Assembly (NCBI GenBank): GCA_963777905.1
Contig: CAVZSM010000001.1
Span: 280,669-344,668 of the forward strand
Direction: 5' to 3'
Origin: Trebonia sp963777905
GTDB lineage: Bacteria; Actinomycetota; Actinomycetes; Streptosporangiales; Streptosporangiaceae
Length of the DNA stretch: 64,000 nucleotides
Under the pieces are notes generated by a model that was not told where the DNA came from, did not search any database, and saw only the letters and a program-made list of their open reading frames with translations. A program made the translations under genes and the position numbers. Below, piece after piece: positions 7,553 through 18,634 of the stretch. The first letter of the stretch is position 1; each line of letters begins with the position of its first letter.

Positions 7553-9960
7553 AGAGCCGAGCGCCGGGGTGACCAGGGCTGGCTGATCAGCATTTACGGC
7601 GTGTCGTTCCGTCCTTTCATGTCTGGCGTGTGAGAAAATTAATGCAAGGTTAAAGCTCGGCGGGGTGGGGTGGATGATGGCTCGTATGCTTGGCCAGCTT
7701 CCTCTCCCGTTGCTGCCGCCCGGGGCGGCCGAGATCGCCGCGGGGGTGGGCCTGCTTACCGGGGAAGACGGCGGGCTGGTGATCGTGCACGGGCTGGCTA
7801 CCTTCGCCTGGAGCGCCGGCGATGAGGCGGGGCGGAGGCTGGCCGCGGTGCAGCTGGTCCGGCTGCGGGCGGCGTCCCAGGGTCAGGTGGCGGAGGCGTT
7901 CGGCGTGGACCCTGCCACGATCTGGCGGTGGGACCGGGCGGCGGCCCGCGGCGGTGTGGCCGGGGTGGTCCCGGCTCACCGCGGGCCGAAGGGCGCGTCG
8001 AAGCTGACGCCCGGGCTGGCGGCCCGGATCGCTGAGCTCGACGCCGCGGGCAATACGCTCCGGCAGATCGCGGCGGCGACCGGCGTGTCTACGTTCACCG
8101 TCCGCAACGCGCTCGGCCGGGTCCGGGACCGCAGCCAGCCCTCAGCAGCCGGAGGCGATGACGCCGGCCAGGACAGCACGCCTGATCAGCAGGACGGCCA
8201 GACGGCGGCCGCGGACGGGCCGCTGCCGGTGCTGCCGGATCCGGTGCCCCGGGACGGGGAGCGGGCGCTGGCGCGGTGGGGGCTGCTCGGCGAGGGCGCC
8301 GAGCCGGTCTTCGCGGCAGGTGCCCGGTACCCGCTGGCCGGGCTGCTGCTGGTCCTGCCCGCGCTGGAGGCAACCGGTCTGCTTGAGGCCGCCCGCCAGG
8401 TCTACGGCCGGCTCCGCAACGGCTACTACGGGCTGGCCGCCACGCTGCTGACCTTGGTGTTCCTGGCCCTGGCCGGCGAGCCCCGGGCCGAGGGCGCGAC
8501 CCGGGTCCCTCCTGGGGCGCTGGGCCGGGTGCTCGGGCTGGACCGGGCGCCGGAGGTCAAGACGATCCGCCGCAAGCTCGGCGAGCTCGCCGCGGCCGGC
8601 AAGGCAGCGGACCTGATCATGGCGCTGGCACGGCATCACGCCGCGACCCGCCCGCAGGCGCTGGGGTTCCTCTACGTCGACGGGCACGCGCGCGCCTACT
8701 CCGGCACCCGGAACGTGCAGAAGATGCACGTCGCGCGGCTGAAGTTCCCCGCCCCGGCCACCGAGGAGACCTGGGTCACCAGCCAGCACGGCGACCCGGT
8801 GTTCATGGTGGTCGCCGAGCCGTCCGACTCGCTGGCCGGGGAGCTGCGCCGACTGCTCCCGCAGCTGCGGCAGGTCGTCGGCGAGGGCCGCCGGGTGACG
8901 GTGTGCTTTGACCGGGGCGGCTGGTCCCCGGCCCTGTTCGCCGACATCACCGGGGCGCGGTTCGACCTGCTCACCTGGCGCAAGGGCCCGGCTCCCGACC
9001 TGCCCGCCGACATGTTCACCACCATCACCTGCGCCGATGACCGGGGCCGGGCGCACGCCTACGACCTGGCCGACACCACCATCACGCTGACCATCAACGA
9101 CGGGCCGCGCAAAGGCCAGACGGTCAGCCTGCGCCAGGTCACCCGCCGCGTCCCCGCCCGGCACGGCGCCACCCGGCAGATCCACGCGCTGACCTCCCGC
9201 ACCGACCTGGCCGCCGGTGAAGTCTGCTGGCGGCTGACCTCGCGATGGCGGGAGGAGAACTACTTCCGCTACGCCCGCACCCACTTCGCCCTGGACGCCC
9301 TCGACTCCCACGCCGCCGCCCCGGATGACCCGGACCGGAAAGTCCCGAACCCGGCGAAGAAAACCGCCGCCGCCCAGGTCCGCCGCACCGAAGCCCTCGC
9401 CGCCGCGGCCGAGGCCCAGCGCGACGCCACCCTGGCAGCCCTGCGCAACCCGGCACCAGGCCAGCCGGTCACCATCACCAACCAGATGATCAACGCCATG
9501 GACGCCCCCGTCGAGGCCGCCTGGGAAGAACTCCACGCTGCCCAGGACGCCGCGGCCACCGTCCCCGCCCGCATCCGCCTCGGCGAGATCGCCCCGGACA
9601 TGGTCCGCCTGGAGGCCGAGGTCAAGCAGATCACCCACGCCATCCGGATGGCCGCCTACAACGCCGAAACCGCCCTCGCCCGGGCGCTGGACGGGCACTA
9701 CGCCCGGGCCGGCGACGAGGCCTATGCCCTCATCCGCGAAGCGCTCACCAGCTCCGGCGACATCATTCCCGGCCCCGACCAGCTGCTCATCCGGATCGAC
9801 CCGCTCACCGCGCCACGGCGCACCCAGGCACTAGCCGTCCTCTGTGACCAGCTCACCGCCGCCGGCGCCTGCTATCCCGGCACCGGCCTCGCCCTCCGCT
9901 ACGAGGTCAAAGACCACTCGACCTCTGCATAAACGATCTCCCTATGTCAGGAGTCCTGGG
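7536..9960 (+). mobile_element. 2.4-kb insertion sequence with 19-bp terminal inverted repeats
   Basis: CCCAGGACTCCTGACATAG at 7536-7554 is repeated exactly in inverse at 9942-9960, bracketing one large transposase gene. No clear target duplication was seen: the flanks read TGGTC and TATCC. The right end abuts the 3' part of an IS630-like transposase, but the missing 5' part is not on the left side, so a deletion or rearrangement followed insertion. Confidence 0.8.
7665..9932 (+). CDS. DDE transposase with N-terminal helix-turn-helix
   Basis: A 755-residue protein with two N-terminal HTH regions (about residues 55-85, GQVAEAFGVDPATIW, and 105-150), then a DDE catalytic core. The likely acidic triad is D in YVDGHARAY, D in VCFDRGGW and E in WREENYF. 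A long alanine-rich helical tail follows. The start may be GTG 7665 or ATG 7674 or 7677; none has a strong ribosome-binding site. The frame is intact, unlike most mobile genes in this window, so this copy may be active. The insertion sequence family could not be fixed from sequence alone. Confidence 0.85.
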   Translation: MGWMMARMLGQLPLPLLPPGAAEIAAGVGLLTGEDGGLVIVHGLATFAWSAGDEAGRRLAAVQLVRLRAASQGQVAEAFGVDPATIWRWDRAAARGGVAGVVPAHRGPKGASKLTPGLAARIAELDAAGNTLRQIAAATGVSTFTVRNALGRVRDRSQPSAAGGDDAGQDSTPDQQDGQTAAADGPLPVLPDPVPRDGERALARWGLLGEGAEPVFAAGARYPLAGLLLVLPALEATGLLEAARQVYGRLRNGYYGLAATLLTLVFLALAGEPRAEGATRVPPGALGRVLGLDRAPEVKTIRRKLGELAAAGKAADLIMALARHHAATRPQALGFLYVDGHARAYSGTRNVQKMHVARLKFPAPATEETWVTSQHGDPVFMVVAEPSDSLAGELRRLLPQLRQVVGEGRRVTVCFDRGGWSPALFADITGARFDLLTWRKGPAPDLPADMFTTITCADDRGRAHAYDLADTTITLTINDGPRKGQTVSLRQVTRRVPARHGATRQIHALTSRTDLAAGEVCWRLTSRWREENYFRYARTHFALDALDSHAAAPDDPDRKVPNPAKKTAAAQVRRTEALAAAAEAQRDATLAALRNPAPGQPVTITNQMINAMDAPVEAAWEELHAAQDAAATVPARIRLGEIAPDMVRLEAEVKQITHAIRMAAYNAETALARALDGHYARAGDEAYALIREALTSSGDIIPGPDQLLIRIDPLTAPRRTQALAVLCDQLTAAGACYPGTGLALRYEVKDHSTSA

Positions 9961-9965
9961 TATCC

Positions 9966-10262
9966 GGGACAACCTGAACACGCACGTCAGCCGGGCGATG
10001 GGCGAGCTGATCGCGGCCCGGGACTGGCTGACGGTCTTCCAGCTCCCCGCCTATGCCTCCGAGCTCAACCCCGTCGAGTCGGTCTGGTCCCACCTGAAAC
10101 GCTCCCTGGCCAACCTCGCCAAACGCGACATTGCCCAGTTCACCGCCCTGGCGAAGACCCGGCTCCGAAGGATGCAGTACCAGCCCGGCCTCGTCGAGGG
10201 CTTCCTCGCCGGCCCCAGGCTCGACCTCACACCCCTCTGTAACCCCCGCAATTGAAGATCGT
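9966..10262 (+). pseudogene. IS630-like transposase, 3' fragment
   Basis: From 9966 the sequence is nearly identical to the C-terminal third of the IS630-like transposase at 28.6-29.7 kb, including DNLNTHVSRAMGEL and the catalytic glutamate in NPVESVWSHLK. The reading frame ends with TGA at 10255 and the element's terminal repeat ends at 10262, followed by TA. The 5' two-thirds are missing. This copy keeps the C-terminal frame that is shifted in the other copy. Confidence 0.85.
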
Positions 10263-10265
10263 TAG

Positions 10266-10740
10266 TCAGGTCGACGTGGTGGGTGATGGCCATCAGGGCC
10301 GGGCGGCTCTGGCGGCGCGCCTGGGCCTGGCCTGCGACGGTAAGCGGGACGAGGAACCCCGTCGGGAAAGCCTCCCCCAATGGAATTACTCCGGCTCGGA
10401 GGAAGCGCGTCATTGGCGTCGACTTACGATCATGGGCTAGAGGCTGTGGTAGGGCTTGTACCCGAGCTAGCCATATGAGGACGGCGATGCCTTCCTGCTG
10501 TTTTCGGCTCTCCGAGGGACGTAGTTCTGGTAATCCAGTGCATCGTTGTATGCGCTTGGGGCTCTCGCCGATGTGGTTGACCCCTCGTACGTCGGCGATT
10601 TCCTGTTGTAGCCAGGACCCTTGGGGCTTGCAGGCGTTTCAAGACCCACACCGCTTTGAGTCATCCTGTTAAGAGAGCGATATCGATCATGTCGGCTGGG
10701 TACGCGAGCTACACGCGGGCTGCTAGGTACGCGAGCTACC
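10266..10740. other. Gene-poor stretch with possible leftward remnants
   Basis: A leftward frame at about 10268-10413 reads like part of a real protein (GVIPLGEAFPTGFLVPLTV) but is cut by the IS630-like fragment. Another leftward frame at 10467-10664 has a tyrosine-rich composition. Neither could be assigned, and no start signals were recognised. Confidence 0.3.
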
Positions 10741-11990
10741 TCGCGGACTGGTTGCCCTGAGCACGGCGGGCGTAGTTGCAGCGCCCTCGATTAGGGTCAC
10801 TCGGAAGATGGCCACAGACAAGCCCTTCAAGCCACCGAAGTAACCAGCTATGCCAGCGGCCGCTATTTCAATGGCGGCAAACGTAGTCAGGACGACAGCA
10901 GCTCTGGAGACCCTCCCAGAAGCCCGGCACACTGCGACATAGAAGGCCTTAGGAGCCCGGGCACATAAGCGAGTGATAGCCACCATAGCGGGAAAGTCGC
11001 TTGTTGCGCATAATTATTACCAAACAGGCTCAAGATAAAGTGTGCCCCGAAGCATAGCACCGCAATAGCGGGCACGCCAAGCAATAGAGACAATTTCAGA
11101 GCGAAGCGCAGTTTTCCCGCAATTACGCGCGGATTAGCTGCCGCCACCGCGAAAAGAACGGTTGACAGCGCTCCGGGCACAGCGTACACAAAGCTAGTCA
11201 ACATCCAGGCGATATAGAAAGCGGCATTCGCTTCAGGTGAGACTATTACTGTGACTATAACGGGGATCAGTGTAACTGGCACTGCTATCGCGAGGTTAAG
11301 CCAGTTATGCGCAAGAGCCGTTTTACCGAGCGAGCGCAGGACGGCCCAATCGGGGCTGGAAAAATTGGCGATCCTCGAATACGCAGCCAGATCGCGCTTA
11401 CTACCAGCGATACAGCGATACCGCCAGCCCATGATAGGAAAATCCCGGCACCAAATTGATCATGTAGGAAGATCACAGTGATAGGCAACGCCGCCATTTT
11501 GGCAGCAGAAAATACAAGGTTACGCGTAAGTGTACTCCACCACGCAAGAGACCGATGGTAGCGGCGTCAAAAACGAGTGCCACTGCGCCGACTGCGACCC
11601 CAACACCGAAGATCAGCGCTTCGATCGGCTTGCCCAAAATTGCATCGAAACGTTTCTCGCTATCGAGGCAATAACAGCGAACCCGAGTCCGAGGACCAAC
11701 GATACAATGCCACTCGTGAGCAGAGATGCTGAAACCAGTCCAGCACGGGACCTGCGGCGCGGCAGTTCGCCGATAAGTACGGTTCCCAATCCGAATATGC
11801 CAATTGTGCTCAACAGCGACATAGCTGACACTGCAGCAGAGCCATAGCCCACCGCCTGCTGGCTGAATTCTCTTGCTGCAACCGTCCAGAAAGTGAAACC
11901 GAGCCCTGAAGTGACAGCCGTCGTGCCTAGCAGGCTGACCGTGTTACCCAGTAGATCCGATGGCGCCGCCAGATAGCCTCAGCGCTTGCC
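10740..11990 (-). pseudogene. Polysaccharide flippase-like membrane protein, several frameshifts
   Basis: Leftward pieces in different frames read together as a polytopic membrane protein: SDLLGNTVSLLGTTAV near 11,940, FGLGTVLIGELPRR near 11,780, GAGIFLSWAGGIAVSL near 11,420, then a 180-residue stretch with several membrane helices down to 10,890 and a further helix near 10,800. The order and hydrophobic pattern fit the MATE/Wzx-type flippases that carry lipid-linked glycans across the membrane. At least three frame changes separate the pieces. It begins a run of leftward glycan genes. Gene loss or poor base calling could both explain the state. Confidence 0.6.
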
Positions 11991-12714
11991 CAGAGAGAAC
12001 GTGGCGATACGGCATGCGCGACTATTCCAGTAACTCTGTACCCTCGAAAACCAACTGACGCGCCAGTCACGATTTAGTAACCAGACATTTACAAGAGGCC
12101 ACGCGGTTCGCATGACGACTATACAGTTCCGCTGCGCGCATGTCGCTGCCCTCAGTGACTCCCCCCGAGTGCATGTCTTTATAGTAGATACAAAGTTCTG
12201 AACCCGGAAGGGTGGACGGCGCAGACTGGCAGGTTCTGACGTTTGCGGTCGGGTAGCCCGAAGGCTGAAGTGCCGCTGCATTCGATCAAGGCTAGATGCC
12301 CGGTTTGACAGGCAGACACGTCTCTCAAGATTGAAAGCCCCTGTCCGCACAGAACAGAGGAGGACCCCCGCTCGTGCTCCTATGCTCTTCATCGACGCCC
12401 GCCAACACACTGTTGCCGGGCAGGCCTGTCCTAAGACAGACAGCCCCTGAATAGGCGAGACTTCCGCAGGACACACTAGCCGTCCTAGCGTGTAGGCGTT
12501 GCGTGGTGCGCCACGGATCCGGCTCATCGCGTTTAATGCTCTCCCAGAGCTGCAGAGAATCGGTGCTTCCGCAACCGCTTGACAGACCTAATCTGGTCTG
12601 GCTGCTGAAACAGTTGCTGCGAGAGCAACGCCGTCTACTTCAATGCGAGTGAAATGCACCTCCTGATCTTCGACGTCACCAGTAAGTGCGCCGTGAGGAG
12701 TACCTGTATCGACC
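11991..12714. other. Stretch without a recognisable gene
   Basis: No frame here shows convincing family motifs, codon bias or a ribosome-binding site. The long leftward frame at 11,979-12,527 is rich in Arg, Ser and Cys in the way of chance frames. It may be a decayed glycan gene between flippase and acyltransferase. Confidence 0.3.
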
Positions 12715-13426
12715 TCACCTAACAGGTTGAGATGGACTCGGGTGGACAAGTGATGCACTTTCGCACGCTCCGCACTGCTGCGCCGACGAAGTTGAGTCCC
12801 CTTTCTCACTATGCCGCGATACGAAGTCAGCCACGTCGCGGCTCAGGAGTTGCGTTCGATGAGCAAGGACGGTCTCGACGGGCCAGTTCCACCAAGCGAT
12901 TCTCAGCAACGCTTCCCTGAGCTGCTCTTCGAAGCGCCAACCGATATGACGCGCAGGCACTCCCCCCACGATCTCGTAGGGCGCAACATCACGGGTGACC
13001 AGGGCGCGAGCAGCGATCACTGCGCCGTCACCAATGCTGACGCCGCTCATGATGAGCGCCTCCTGCCCCATCCACACATCATTCCCGATGCTAATCGGGC
13101 CCCGGCTCTCTGTCTGCTCAGGCGAGCCAACCCCCATGCCCCAATGAAAAAAGAAAGTAGTCACGGCGTCGAGAGGATGCTCGCTTCCGGTCATCAAAGT
13201 GACGGTTGGATTGATCGAGCAGATAACGCCCTATACGCGCGGGAGGATCACCATCAGCGTAGTACACCCGCATCGGAGCATACGTGGGACTCTCAGCGAA
13301 TACCACGGGCGCCCCAGGCGTGGCCAATACGCAATCACCCTCGACCCAACGCACCACTGTGCGCCGAAGGCTGTTGCGAAGCCCTTGATAGGCTCGAGAT
13401 GGGAAAACCGAGCTGAGAAGACTCAT
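12715..13426 (-). CDS. Hexapeptide-repeat acyltransferase (CatB/XAT-like), frameshifted
   Basis: The start ATG 13426 (MSLLSSVFPSRAYQGL) is preceded by AAGGAG. The first frame runs to about 13,210 (ARIGRY), where the reading must shift one base to continue as LMTGSEHPLDAVTTFFF, followed by ISIGNDVWMGQEALIMSGV and GAVIAARALVTRDV. These are the left-handed beta-helix repeats of xenobiotic-type acetyltransferases, which use acetyl-CoA to acetylate a sugar or similar hydroxyl. In this setting surface-glycan O-acetylation is likely. The C-terminal end is uncertain because the frame runs past the usual family length. Confidence 0.7.
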
Positions 13427-13480
13427 AGGACTAGCTCTCCTTGTTGACGCGAGATACACCAGGTTGTTCTGCGAAAGTAG

Positions 13481-14462
13481 CTATGCAGTCCATATCGGAA
13501 TTCCTGCAAGGTTATCTAGACAATCGAGGATACGCGAATCGATATTGATATCAAACTTGCGAGCGAAGTATTGCGGGGCGCTCATTAGCTCGGAAAAATC
13601 TCCTACCTTAAAAAGATCGGGATGGCCCGTCTCCGAATGAGTCCAGCGCGTATAGTGGACGTCGCGGTTCTCTACACGGAGATTAGAAAAGTTAAAAATG
13701 AGGGTAGCGATCATTGATTCATCAGGTATGATCGTTCGACGATAGTGGTCCACATATTCCGGGTGATCATGCATGTAGGTAGCTACGAACTCGACCGCGC
13801 GGCGCGACAGCCCAAACCACATCGACCCATGCCAGCAGGGGCTATCTTTATCGAAAGGAACATTGCGAGCCCTCCATCCGAACCTATAGGGCATCCCGTC
13901 CGGAAGTTATAAGACCTTAAAAAAGGGCTGCAGAACATTTATTGCATCTATCGCCACGCCGGTCCTCAGCCGGAAAGCATGCCGCAGATTGTCCGATACC
14001 CAGGAATCCTGTGCACCTGCTGCTACAGGCCTGTAGTGGTAAAGATAGCGTCGGCGCATGTCGCGCCGAGCGGCTGCCTTCTCCAACTGGCGGATAGGGG
14101 TTGCTTGGAACAGTGCATCCGCCTTGATCCTCGCGAGGTCATTTGCAAGACCAGACAAGGGCTTAATGGGATAGTCTTGCGCTGAAGCATTACCACCCAA
14201 TCAAATTCGGTGTGTTCTAGCATCCATGTCAATGACCACCAACAAATGTCGACTATGCTAAAGTCTCCCCACGCCGCGGGCTTTCGGCTCATCAGTAGCT
14301 GAACATTGCCGATAGCCTCAACTGTGAATTTGGAAATTCTAGCTGAGAGACATCATGATGCACGATGATTGTTGCATCCGGAAGTTGCAACCGTAGAGTA
14401 GTCAGAAGCCGAATGAGCTGAGCGGGATGCCGATGATTAAGAACGAGAAACGCGATCTTCAT
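13481..14462 (-). pseudogene. Core-2/I-branching-type (GT14) glycosyltransferase, several frameshifts
   Basis: Leftward pieces join as one protein from ATG 14462: MKIAFLVLNHRHPAQL, then WWSLTWMLEHTEFDWVVML, QDYPIKPLSGLANDL, and the C-terminal piece GSMWFGLSRRAVEFV with IIPDESMIATLIFN and GHPDLF. The QDYPIK segment and SMWFGLSR are characteristic of family 14 beta-1,6-N-acetylglucosaminyltransferase relatives, which add branching sugars. At least three single-base shifts break it. It follows the acyltransferase on the same strand and fits a surface-glycan pathway. Confidence 0.7.
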
Positions 14463-14628
14463 GTGGTAAAGATACTCCCTTTTCTGCCAAATTCGCTGGA
14501 TGCAGTAAATAGCTTGCAGTTATGCGGAGCGACTTCTCGATAGCGAACATGCCCGATGGCATACTATAAGCGACCTCACCGTCTCTCCTTTCAGGAGTTA
14601 TACTGTAGGTCATTACGTAAATGCACTG

Positions 14629-16864
14629 CTATTTTGCGGGATTCCCTTTGTTCGTTTTTTCAGGCGTCAGCGCGCTAGGCGCAACACGAAACAAATAAGT
14701 ACCACCATTGCTATAAACTATTTTCCATGCAGGGCTGGCGATAAGCAAGTTGCGCAGGCATTGGCCTGGCGGACCGTCTCGAGGCCATAATCTATCGCGT
14801 AGGCCACCGACGCGGGTGACCACACGGCATATAGCTCATTGGTCTGACCGCCATTTTGCTTGGCATATTTAACATATTGACGGCCAAGAGCAGCCGCATC
14901 ATGACTGCCAGGTGCGTCGAATTGCACTTGAGTCGGCGTAAGCAGGTTGCTCCAGCTTACAATATGGGTGGCGTCCGACGGAAAATCGATGCTAACTGGA
15001 AGGTCTCCGTACGAAAGCGTCAGAATATAGCTGTTAGGTGACGCAGTTGTCTGGTAAGTCTGAGCGCCTGGAAATCCCCGAGCCATTATCAGCTTCCTGC
15101 TGTCCAACGAACATTCCGATAAGGACGTAGCGACTCATCCCACAGCCAGCGATGACGCCGTATGGGAGAAGCCCATCTCGAGCGATTACCAGGAATAACC
15201 TGTATACCTACTGCAGCCAGCCATGGAATCCCGAACAGAGCGGCCCTAAAAATTCCTTCGTTGCCGTAGGGATTCGCGACTATAAGGAAGAGGCCTACAC
15301 CAGTACCGAACATGTATGCCCAGACTGATCTATTCCTTATATTCCGCACAAACCCCAGGCCAGCTATCGCGATAAGTACTAGAAGTCCGAGCGCCAACGC
15401 ATGAGAGCTTTCGCCTACAATGGGCAATCGTTGCAACCCCGGAGTCGCAAGAGTCTTAGGCGGCGCGAAGTTGGAAAGGTTTCCTAGACTTGCAGAGAAA
15501 AAGAAGCCGGACAAAGTCATTCTTGTTAAGGAATGCCCAGATGATGGCTGGCAGAAAGAATAGTGGCAGGCACATACCATGGGCGAATGATCCGGAAGAC
15601 AACGAGAATTACCAGCACTCCACCTACGGCGTAGGGACTCAGTTCGTGGGTAATTGCCATCGCGCAGCCAACAACAATCAGAATGGCCATTCGCATGTAT
15701 TCGTCGAGCCCAGGGCATCCACGGGCAAACGCCAATCCGAATACTCCAAGGCCCAAGGCGAATCCGACCGCTTGCGGGGAAAAGTAATCTGCCCCGATTG
15801 AATTAACTAGGATGACAAGCGTTATTGCCACCCAGATCCGGTATGGCGATGAGGTTAGGCGCCCAAAGAAGAACCTCAGCTGTGCCAGCACGATAAGATC
15901 GATAAAAAATGGCCAGTAGGTTGCTATGGCGATAATATCGTGCATGCTGGAGATGTTGCTTATCCAAGCAATGGCGGAGAAAAAACCAGAGTAAGCTTGA
16001 TAAAATCCCTCTCCCCCCACGGTTAAGATAGTGCGTTTGCAGAATGGCCTGCACTAGGTCGATATGCTTCGCGGCCGACTGAGACCTTGGCATGCCATAC
16101 GCGATCGACGGCGTGAGGGTTAGTGCCGCCAGCAACGACACGACACCGAATATTGCGCGCGATTCATCTTTACCGCGCGAGAGCATTATTCCAACTATAA
16201 GCAGAACAAGCCCTAGATACCAAAAGATGGAGACTTTTGGCAGGAACCCGAGGACTCCTGGAACCACATGGCCTATTCTAAGCACTGCTAGCGACCAGAG
16301 GAGTGTCCCGCCGAGACTGCAGACTACTGAGGCGTCAAGAGGGTTGCCATCTCGGTTGCGTACTGTATGCAGTATCTCGCCGCGCAGTGGGTCAGACAAT
16401 ATCCGGCGGCAAGCAATGATGTGTACACTGACGGCCGCAATAGCTACTATTGTGGCCGTCAGTACTGGCTGCCACAAGGGCGTGAGCACCATCACGCTCG
16501 CCACAATTAGAGGAAGAGCCAGTCCGATAAGCCCAGCGACGCAAAGTCGCAGGCTCACAGATGCACTTTCCGATAGTTGTAGCGGCGCTGTGCCGACACC
16601 AAAGAATAGCGCACCAGTAACAGCGAGAAGGCGCAGCACATCTATGCCGAGTGCATAGCCGACGGCAAGCAATATCAACGAGGTACCGAAGGACGCACTA
16701 AACGTAAGGGTTGCGAGATAATTTCTTCGCAATCTCTCGCCAGCAAGGACGGAGGTCTGAGATGGCTCGTAATCGGGCATTCTCGGTGCGATGTTCGGAG
16801 GCGGGGTATGTTTCTCATTCGCGTACATGAATGGTGGCAGTCCCTGCCAGAACATTGACTCCAT
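14629..16864 (-). pseudogene. Large polytopic membrane protein of glycan cluster, frameshifted
   Basis: Four or more leftward frames read consecutively as one protein of about 740 residues. The first 300 residues hold many hydrophobic helices (FGTSLILLAVGYALGIDV, LGLVLLIVGIML). After a shift near 16,020 come more helices (WPFFIDLIVLAQLRFFF). Another shift near 15,560 leads to VLIAIAGLGFV and further helices. A soluble C-terminal domain of about 150 residues follows after 15,090. The shape resembles membrane glycosyltransferases or polymerases with an exposed tail, but no signature motif was identified. The stated ends are approximate. Confidence 0.5.
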
Positions 16865-17088
16865 CCGGGAGCAATTGCTTCCCGTTCAATCCTGGTGTCC
16901 GCAGGGCCAGTCCAGTTCACGGGTGGTGGTGGCTGAGACGGGCGAAGTGACGTCGGATGTTGCCGCGATACGCCCCTTGTAGGTTGAGTCCAACGCGCAC
17001 CGTCCCACCACCGCAGTAGGTCATAACCGTTAGGATCCGGGTACCACCCGGGGGGCTGTCGGTTTGGAACGGGTGGATTGTGGGTCAA
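16675..17088 (-). CDS. DUF2510 domain protein
   Basis: From a TTG at 17088, with GGAGG five bases upstream, the frame encodes PPGWYPDPNGYDLLRWWDG followed by ARWT, the signature of the actinobacterial DUF2510 motif, which is usually an N-terminal cytoplasmic segment ahead of membrane helices. Here the frame continues without helices, while a neighbouring frame opens the polytopic protein at 16,864. The two may be one gene joined by a frameshift. The C-terminal half of the stated range is therefore doubtful. Confidence 0.5.
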   Translation of the reverse strand: MTHNPPVPNRQPPGWYPDPNGYDLLRWWDGARWTQPTRGVSRQHPTSLRPSQPPPPVNWTGPADTRIEREAIAPGWSQCSGRDCHHSCTRMRNIPRLRTSHRECPITSHLRPPSLLARDCEEIISQPLRLVRPSVPR

Positions 17089-17413
17089 GGCGGCCTCCAA
17101 AATGACTACGTATTGGACGCACGTCGCGCCCCACGGGTTGACACGGAGGCCGAATCTACCGGAGAGGTAACGCTTGTCACCGTGCGAGCCGGAGCTGGAT
17201 GGTTGATCAATACGCAGATTGGGCAGTTCGGGCTGAAAGCCGCCTTCCACCCAGCGCCTACGCCCGCTGGACGTTAGGCACTTGCCTCCTCGCTGGCCTG
17301 ACGGCTGAACCAACTTGCTATGTCTGCTGATCGCAAACGCCCTTAGGAGGCGGCACCCGAGGTGGTTACCATAACGGCAGGGATGGCCACCGTCTGCTCT
17401 CCACAACTTGCGT

Positions 17414-17614
17414 CTACACACCCATCGTCCTTAGGTGTGCCTGCGTGATCACCTTCTCTCTTGTGAACGCAGCTTTCCGATAGTACGTCAGCATTCCGGT
17501 GCCTGTCGCCCCAACCGCGAGAGCGGCCGATACCGAGACCATCACCATCTCGGTCCAGGACCAGGCCGACTGGTCAGTGAGCCATTTCCATCCTGGTCGT
17601 AGCGGGTTGGTCAC
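17414..17614 (-). CDS. Small single-pass membrane protein
   Basis: A 66-residue frame with one clear hydrophobic segment (MVMVSVSAALAVGATGTG) flanked by tryptophans and a basic C-terminal side. No family was recognised. It precedes the DUF2510 gene on the same strand, with about 325 bases between them. Confidence 0.4.
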   Translation of the reverse strand: MTNPLRPGWKWLTDQSAWSWTEMVMVSVSAALAVGATGTGMLTYYRKAAFTREKVITQAHLRTMGV

Positions 17615-17659
17615 GGTCTGGCGATAGCGCGGCGTGTCGCCTTAAGGTATGGCGAAGCC

Positions 17660-18264
17660 CCTGGTAGGTGAGGCGATCACCACAATCTCCCTCGTCACCA
17701 TCAGCGGCTCCTCGATGCTGTTCTACCGTGCCGCGCTGCCGCTGTCCCGCCAGACCCTCAACTCACTGCCGGGGTCGTCCGCCGCCACCGGAACGCGATC
17801 GGGTCGCGGTGGCGGAAGCTGAACCGGGCCAGCAAGCCGTGCTCATACTCGCCTACCTGCGCAAAGGCGACACGTTCGCCGAGCTGGCGCCGGGTTCGGG
17901 ATCGGGATGACTGCGGCGTGCGGTAAGTAAACGAGGCCGTGGAACTGCTGGCGGCCAGCGCACCGAAGCTGCGGCAGGCGGTCCGGGACGCCAAAAGGGC
18001 AGGGCATGCCTACGTGGTCCTCGACGGCACCTTGATCCCCATCGACCGCCTCGCCGCGGACAGGCCGTTCTACTCCGGCAAGCACAAAAAGCACGGGTGA
18101 ACCTGCAGGTCATCGCCGCCCCGGATGGCGGGATCATGTGGGTATCCGGGGCGCTGCCCGGTTCGGTCCACGACAAGCAGGCCGAATGGATCTGGGGCGT
18201 GCTCGACGATGGGAGAAAGTCGGCCTTGTCACTCTCGCGGACAAGGGATACCAGAGTGAGGGCC
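17660..18264 (+). pseudogene. IS5-family-like transposase remnant
   Basis: Pieces in several frames match a DDE transposase of the IS5 group: AYVVLDGTLIPIDRLA, FYSGKHKKHGVNLQVI, ALPGSVHDKQAE and LVTLADKGYQSEG. It has internal stops and is cut at its 3' side by the IS3-type element at 18265. The missing C-terminal part was not found beyond that element. Confidence 0.75.
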
Positions 18265-18322
18265 TGACCCGCTTTGACGGACATCCATCATCAGGGGTTC
18301 GCCCCCGGAAGGATGTCCGATC

Positions 18323-18634
18323 ATGGAGAGCATGGGGAAGAAGCCCCGGCGCCGCCGTTCGTTCACTCCGGAGTTCAAGGCCGAGATCGTTGAGCTGTGC
18401 CAGCGCGGGGACCGGTCGGTCGGTCAGGTCGCGAGGGACTTCGACCTGACCGAGACCGCGGTGCGCGAGTGGGTCAAGCAGGCCGAGCGGGACGCCGGGA
18501 CCCGGCAGCGACGGCGGCCTGACCAGCGACGAGCGCCAGGAGCTGGCGAGCTGCGGCGGGAGAACCGCCGGCTGCGCGAGGATGTGGAGATCCTCAAGCG
18601 GGCGACGGCTTTCTTCGCGAAGGAGACCCGGTGA
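18323..18634 (+). CDS. IS3-family transposase OrfA
   Basis: A 104-residue protein with an HTH of the IS3/IS911 OrfA type (RRSFTPEFKAEIVELC, VGQVARDFDLTETAVREW) followed by a leucine-zipper-like helix (ENRRLREDVEILKRATAFF). It binds element ends and is normally fused to OrfB by programmed frameshifting. Length and motifs are normal. Confidence 0.9.
   Translation: MESMGKKPRRRRSFTPEFKAEIVELCQRGDRSVGQVARDFDLTETAVREWVKQAERDAGTRQRRRPDQRRAPGAGELRRENRRLREDVEILKRATAFFAKETR

Noticed and set aside
8142..9698. Leftward open frame of 518 codons opposite the large transposase
   Set aside because: It lies wholly inside the clearly coding DDE transposase and has a Gly/Val-rich chance composition.
11979..12527. 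Leftward 182-codon frame as a gene
   Set aside because: No motif, no ribosome-binding site and an Arg/Ser/Cys-rich chance composition.
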